Shown: positions 18,291 through 20,155 of the stretch, one piece after another
Numbering within the stretch: the first letter of the stretch is position 1
Layout of the letters: each line of letters starts with the position of its first letter
Source of the DNA: Saprolegnia diclina VS20
Lineage: Eukaryota; Oomycota; Saprolegniomycetes; Saprolegniales; Saprolegniaceae
Length of the DNA: 20,155 bases
Reading direction: 5' to 3'
Assembly (NCBI RefSeq): GCF_000281045.1
Contig: NW_008246128.1
Location: 1 to 20,155, forward strand
Translations under genes and position numbers: made by a program
Notes under the pieces: generated by a model
Database searches by the model: none
What the model saw: the letters and a program-made list of their open reading frames with translations, nothing else
Told to the model about the DNA's origin: nothing

Positions 18291-19925
18291 ATGGCATCTC
18301 ATGACCGAGGGTCGGACGAGCCGCTGCTGCCGTCGTCGACGCCGTCGTTCCATCCGCGCACGCCCAACATGCGCGAAGCCTACGTGAAGCGGCTCGGGTA
18401 CATTCCGCTGGCTTTCCAGGTAGTACATACGCGGCTATGACCACGCAACGTGTCACACTCACGCACCCGCATTCTAGCGCATGATGGACTTTGTCTCACT
18501 CACCCCACGCAAGATGGATCGCGCCAAGGTACGTCGCGCCTAAACCATGTGGATGGCCCTCAAACTGGCTGCTGTTGCTGCATCTAGGCAACGGCAACGG
18601 ACCACGAAGCGTTTGCCCATCATCCTACAATTGACCCGACCATGTCGCCATCGATCATCCCGCCCCCCGGGTCCATCCGCGGCTCCATCTTCAACCTCTG
18701 CGGCGCGACATTGGGCGCGGGCGCGCTCTCGCTGCCGTACGCAGTCGCGTCGTCGGGTATTACGTTTGCCGTCGCGCAGCTCGTGCTCGCGGCCTTCCTC
18801 ACCGTCTACACGATCCGACTGCTCATTCGCGCCGGGGACATTACGATGCTCAAGTCGTACGAGGACCTCGCGCTCTACTGCTTTGGGAAGAAGGTCGAAG
18901 TCTTTGTCGAGCTCAACATCCTCGTCTTCTGCTTTGGCATCTCGGTCGCGTACCTCGTGACGCTCGGTGACATCATCACGCCGCTGGGTGCACTCGTGCT
19001 TGGCGACGACAGCTTCTTTGCGCAGCGCTGGGTGCTCATGAGCATCTTCTGCTTTGCCATCATGCTCCCGCTCTCGCTCCTCAAGGACGTGAGCAGCCTC
19101 CAGTTCTCGTCGATGCTTGGCGTCTTCTCGATCATCTTTCTCGTCTTTGCCGTCGCGACGCGGTCCTTCATGGCCATCCACGCCGACGGCCTCGCGCCCG
19201 ACCTCCGTACGTTTGTTTTATATGCTGCTTACGATCTCACGACTTGGTATGCTGGTGTAGACTACGTCCTCAACACGAGCAACGGCCCCAACTTTATGCT
19301 GAGCGTGCCGATCGTTATGTTTGCGTTCACGTGCCAAGTGAACGTGTTTTCGATCTACACGGAGCTCCAGCGCCCGTGCATCCGCCGCATGAACAAGGTC
19401 GTCGACCGCGCGACCACCGTCTCGGTGCTCATCTACCTCACGATCGGCCTCGTCGCGTACCTCGCATTCGGCTCGTCGCTCACGGAGTCGTCCAAGAAGG
19501 GCAACATCCTCCTCTCATTCCCGCTCAACGACACGCTCATCGCGGTCGCGCGCGCGGCGCTGACGTTCACGGTCGCGGTGGCGTTCCCGCTCAACATTTT
19601 TCCGTGTCGCTTTACGCTCGACATGATGTTCTTTGCGTCGGCCAAGGACTCGACCGTGCGCCACGTGGCCGTGACGGTCGGTCTCGTCCTCGCTGCGCTC
19701 ATCCTCGCGATCTTTTGCCCGAGCATCAACGTCGTGTTTGGCATCATTGGCGGCACGTGCTCGTCGATCGTGTGCTTTTGCTTCCCCGCGGCCTTTATCA
19801 TCAAGCTGGAGCCGGGTCCGCTGCTCGGCCCAGCCAAGATTGGCCCTGTGATCCTCTTTGTCGGCGCGATCCTCATGGGGGCCGTCGGGACTGGCGTCAC
19901 GGTCTGGTCCAACTTTTACCAATAG
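18291..19925 (+). CDS. AAAP/SLC38-type amino-acid transporter, 4 exons
   Basis: Exons are 18291-18419, 18478-18528, 18588-19206 and 19261-19925, giving 487 residues. The protein would move amino acids across the plasma or vacuolar membrane, coupled to H+ or Na+. The first membrane segment carries the family signature GSIFNLCGATLGAGALSLPYA (residues 92-112). Further hydrophobic segments follow to give about 11, including LSVPIVMFAFTCQVNVFSIY (280-299), and the C-terminus ends in VWSNFYQ. The 19207-19260 intron is a multiple of three without a stop, so an unspliced frame is also open. I accept it as an intron because it has GTACGT, TAG and AT-rich content, and because removing it restores the usual spacing before the SVPIVMFAF segment. 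The cytosolic N-terminus (about 85 residues) contains an acidic DEPLL dileucine-like signal. An in-frame ATG at 18225 would add 22 residues. Confidence 0.93.
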
Positions 19926-20155
19926 TTCTGCATTCCTTCCTTGCATGTATCCCGCACGACGTGTCGTCGTCGTTCGTCCTTAGTTCAAATTATAAAAAAC
20001 ACCGAATGTCGCTATTTCAACACACTTTCAAGACCTTTTTGCCGTACTTCAAGCAGCATTTGCGGCGACGCCGGACGATCGCAAGACGATAGCACAACTT
20101 ACTATTCGAGACTGGCATCGTCATTGTCAAAACGAAACACACGAAGCTTCTGACG
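19926..20155. other. 3' flank of the transporter gene, no gene seen
   Basis: The 230 nt after the transporter stop codon are AT-rich around 19985-20000 and show no coding-like frame of their own before the window ends. Confidence 0.5.

Noticed and set aside
1..20155. tRNA genes, rRNA, CRISPR arrays, long tandem repeats
   Set aside because: I looked for GGTTCRA-type T-arm sequences, repeated spacers and direct repeats and found none that could be supported. A covariance-model scan would be decisive.

Overview
This window looks like nuclear DNA from an oomycete, most likely of the Saprolegniales type (the order is inference). The genes are compact and GC-rich and carry many very short introns. 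I resolved 38 GT-AG introns by hand. All are 40-59 nt long and 35 end in TAG. The proton pump carries the enlarged M7-M8 loop that I associate with oomycete pumps. One gene starts just after an oomycete-type initiator (YCAYTTYY). No prokaryotic operon, tRNA, rRNA, CRISPR array or intact mobile element was seen.

Layout from left to right. Positions 1-1316 hold no intact gene, only a frame-broken fragment resembling a SANT/NAM-associated transposon-type domain. Positions 1317-4359 (+, 9 exons) encode an 888-residue two-pore (TPC) cation channel. Positions 4616-4867 (-) encode an 83-residue protein carrying the motif that precedes the MA3 domains in PDCD4-type proteins. Positions 5900-8000 (+, 9 exons) encode a SAMHD1-type HD-domain dNTP triphosphohydrolase lacking a SAM domain. 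Its stop codon overlaps, on the opposite strand, the stop codon of a 5-exon gene (7997-8871, -) for a secreted protein with 14 cysteines. Positions 9422-12598 (-) hold a single-exon plasma-membrane H+-ATPase of 1058 residues.

From the pump, a divergent promoter region containing four CCAAT pentamers leads to Mediator subunit MED7 (13016-13889, +, 5 exons). MED7 converges, with 44 nt between stop codons, on a 12-exon gene (13934-16213, -) for an ANKRD13-family protein. That protein has a GOLD domain inserted inside its GPCR-chaperone-type region, which is the most unusual architecture here. Positions 16214-18290 hold no gene I can support. Positions 18291-19925 (+, 4 exons) encode an AAAP/SLC38-type amino-acid transporter.

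The genes do not form one pathway. Three are membrane transport proteins (TPC, H+-ATPase, AAAP). The pump would supply the proton gradient that AAAP-type carriers commonly use. The rest are housekeeping or regulatory proteins (dNTPase, MED7, ANKRD13-GOLD) plus a secreted protein of unknown role. Assignments rest on reading translated exons against remembered family sequences; no search was run.
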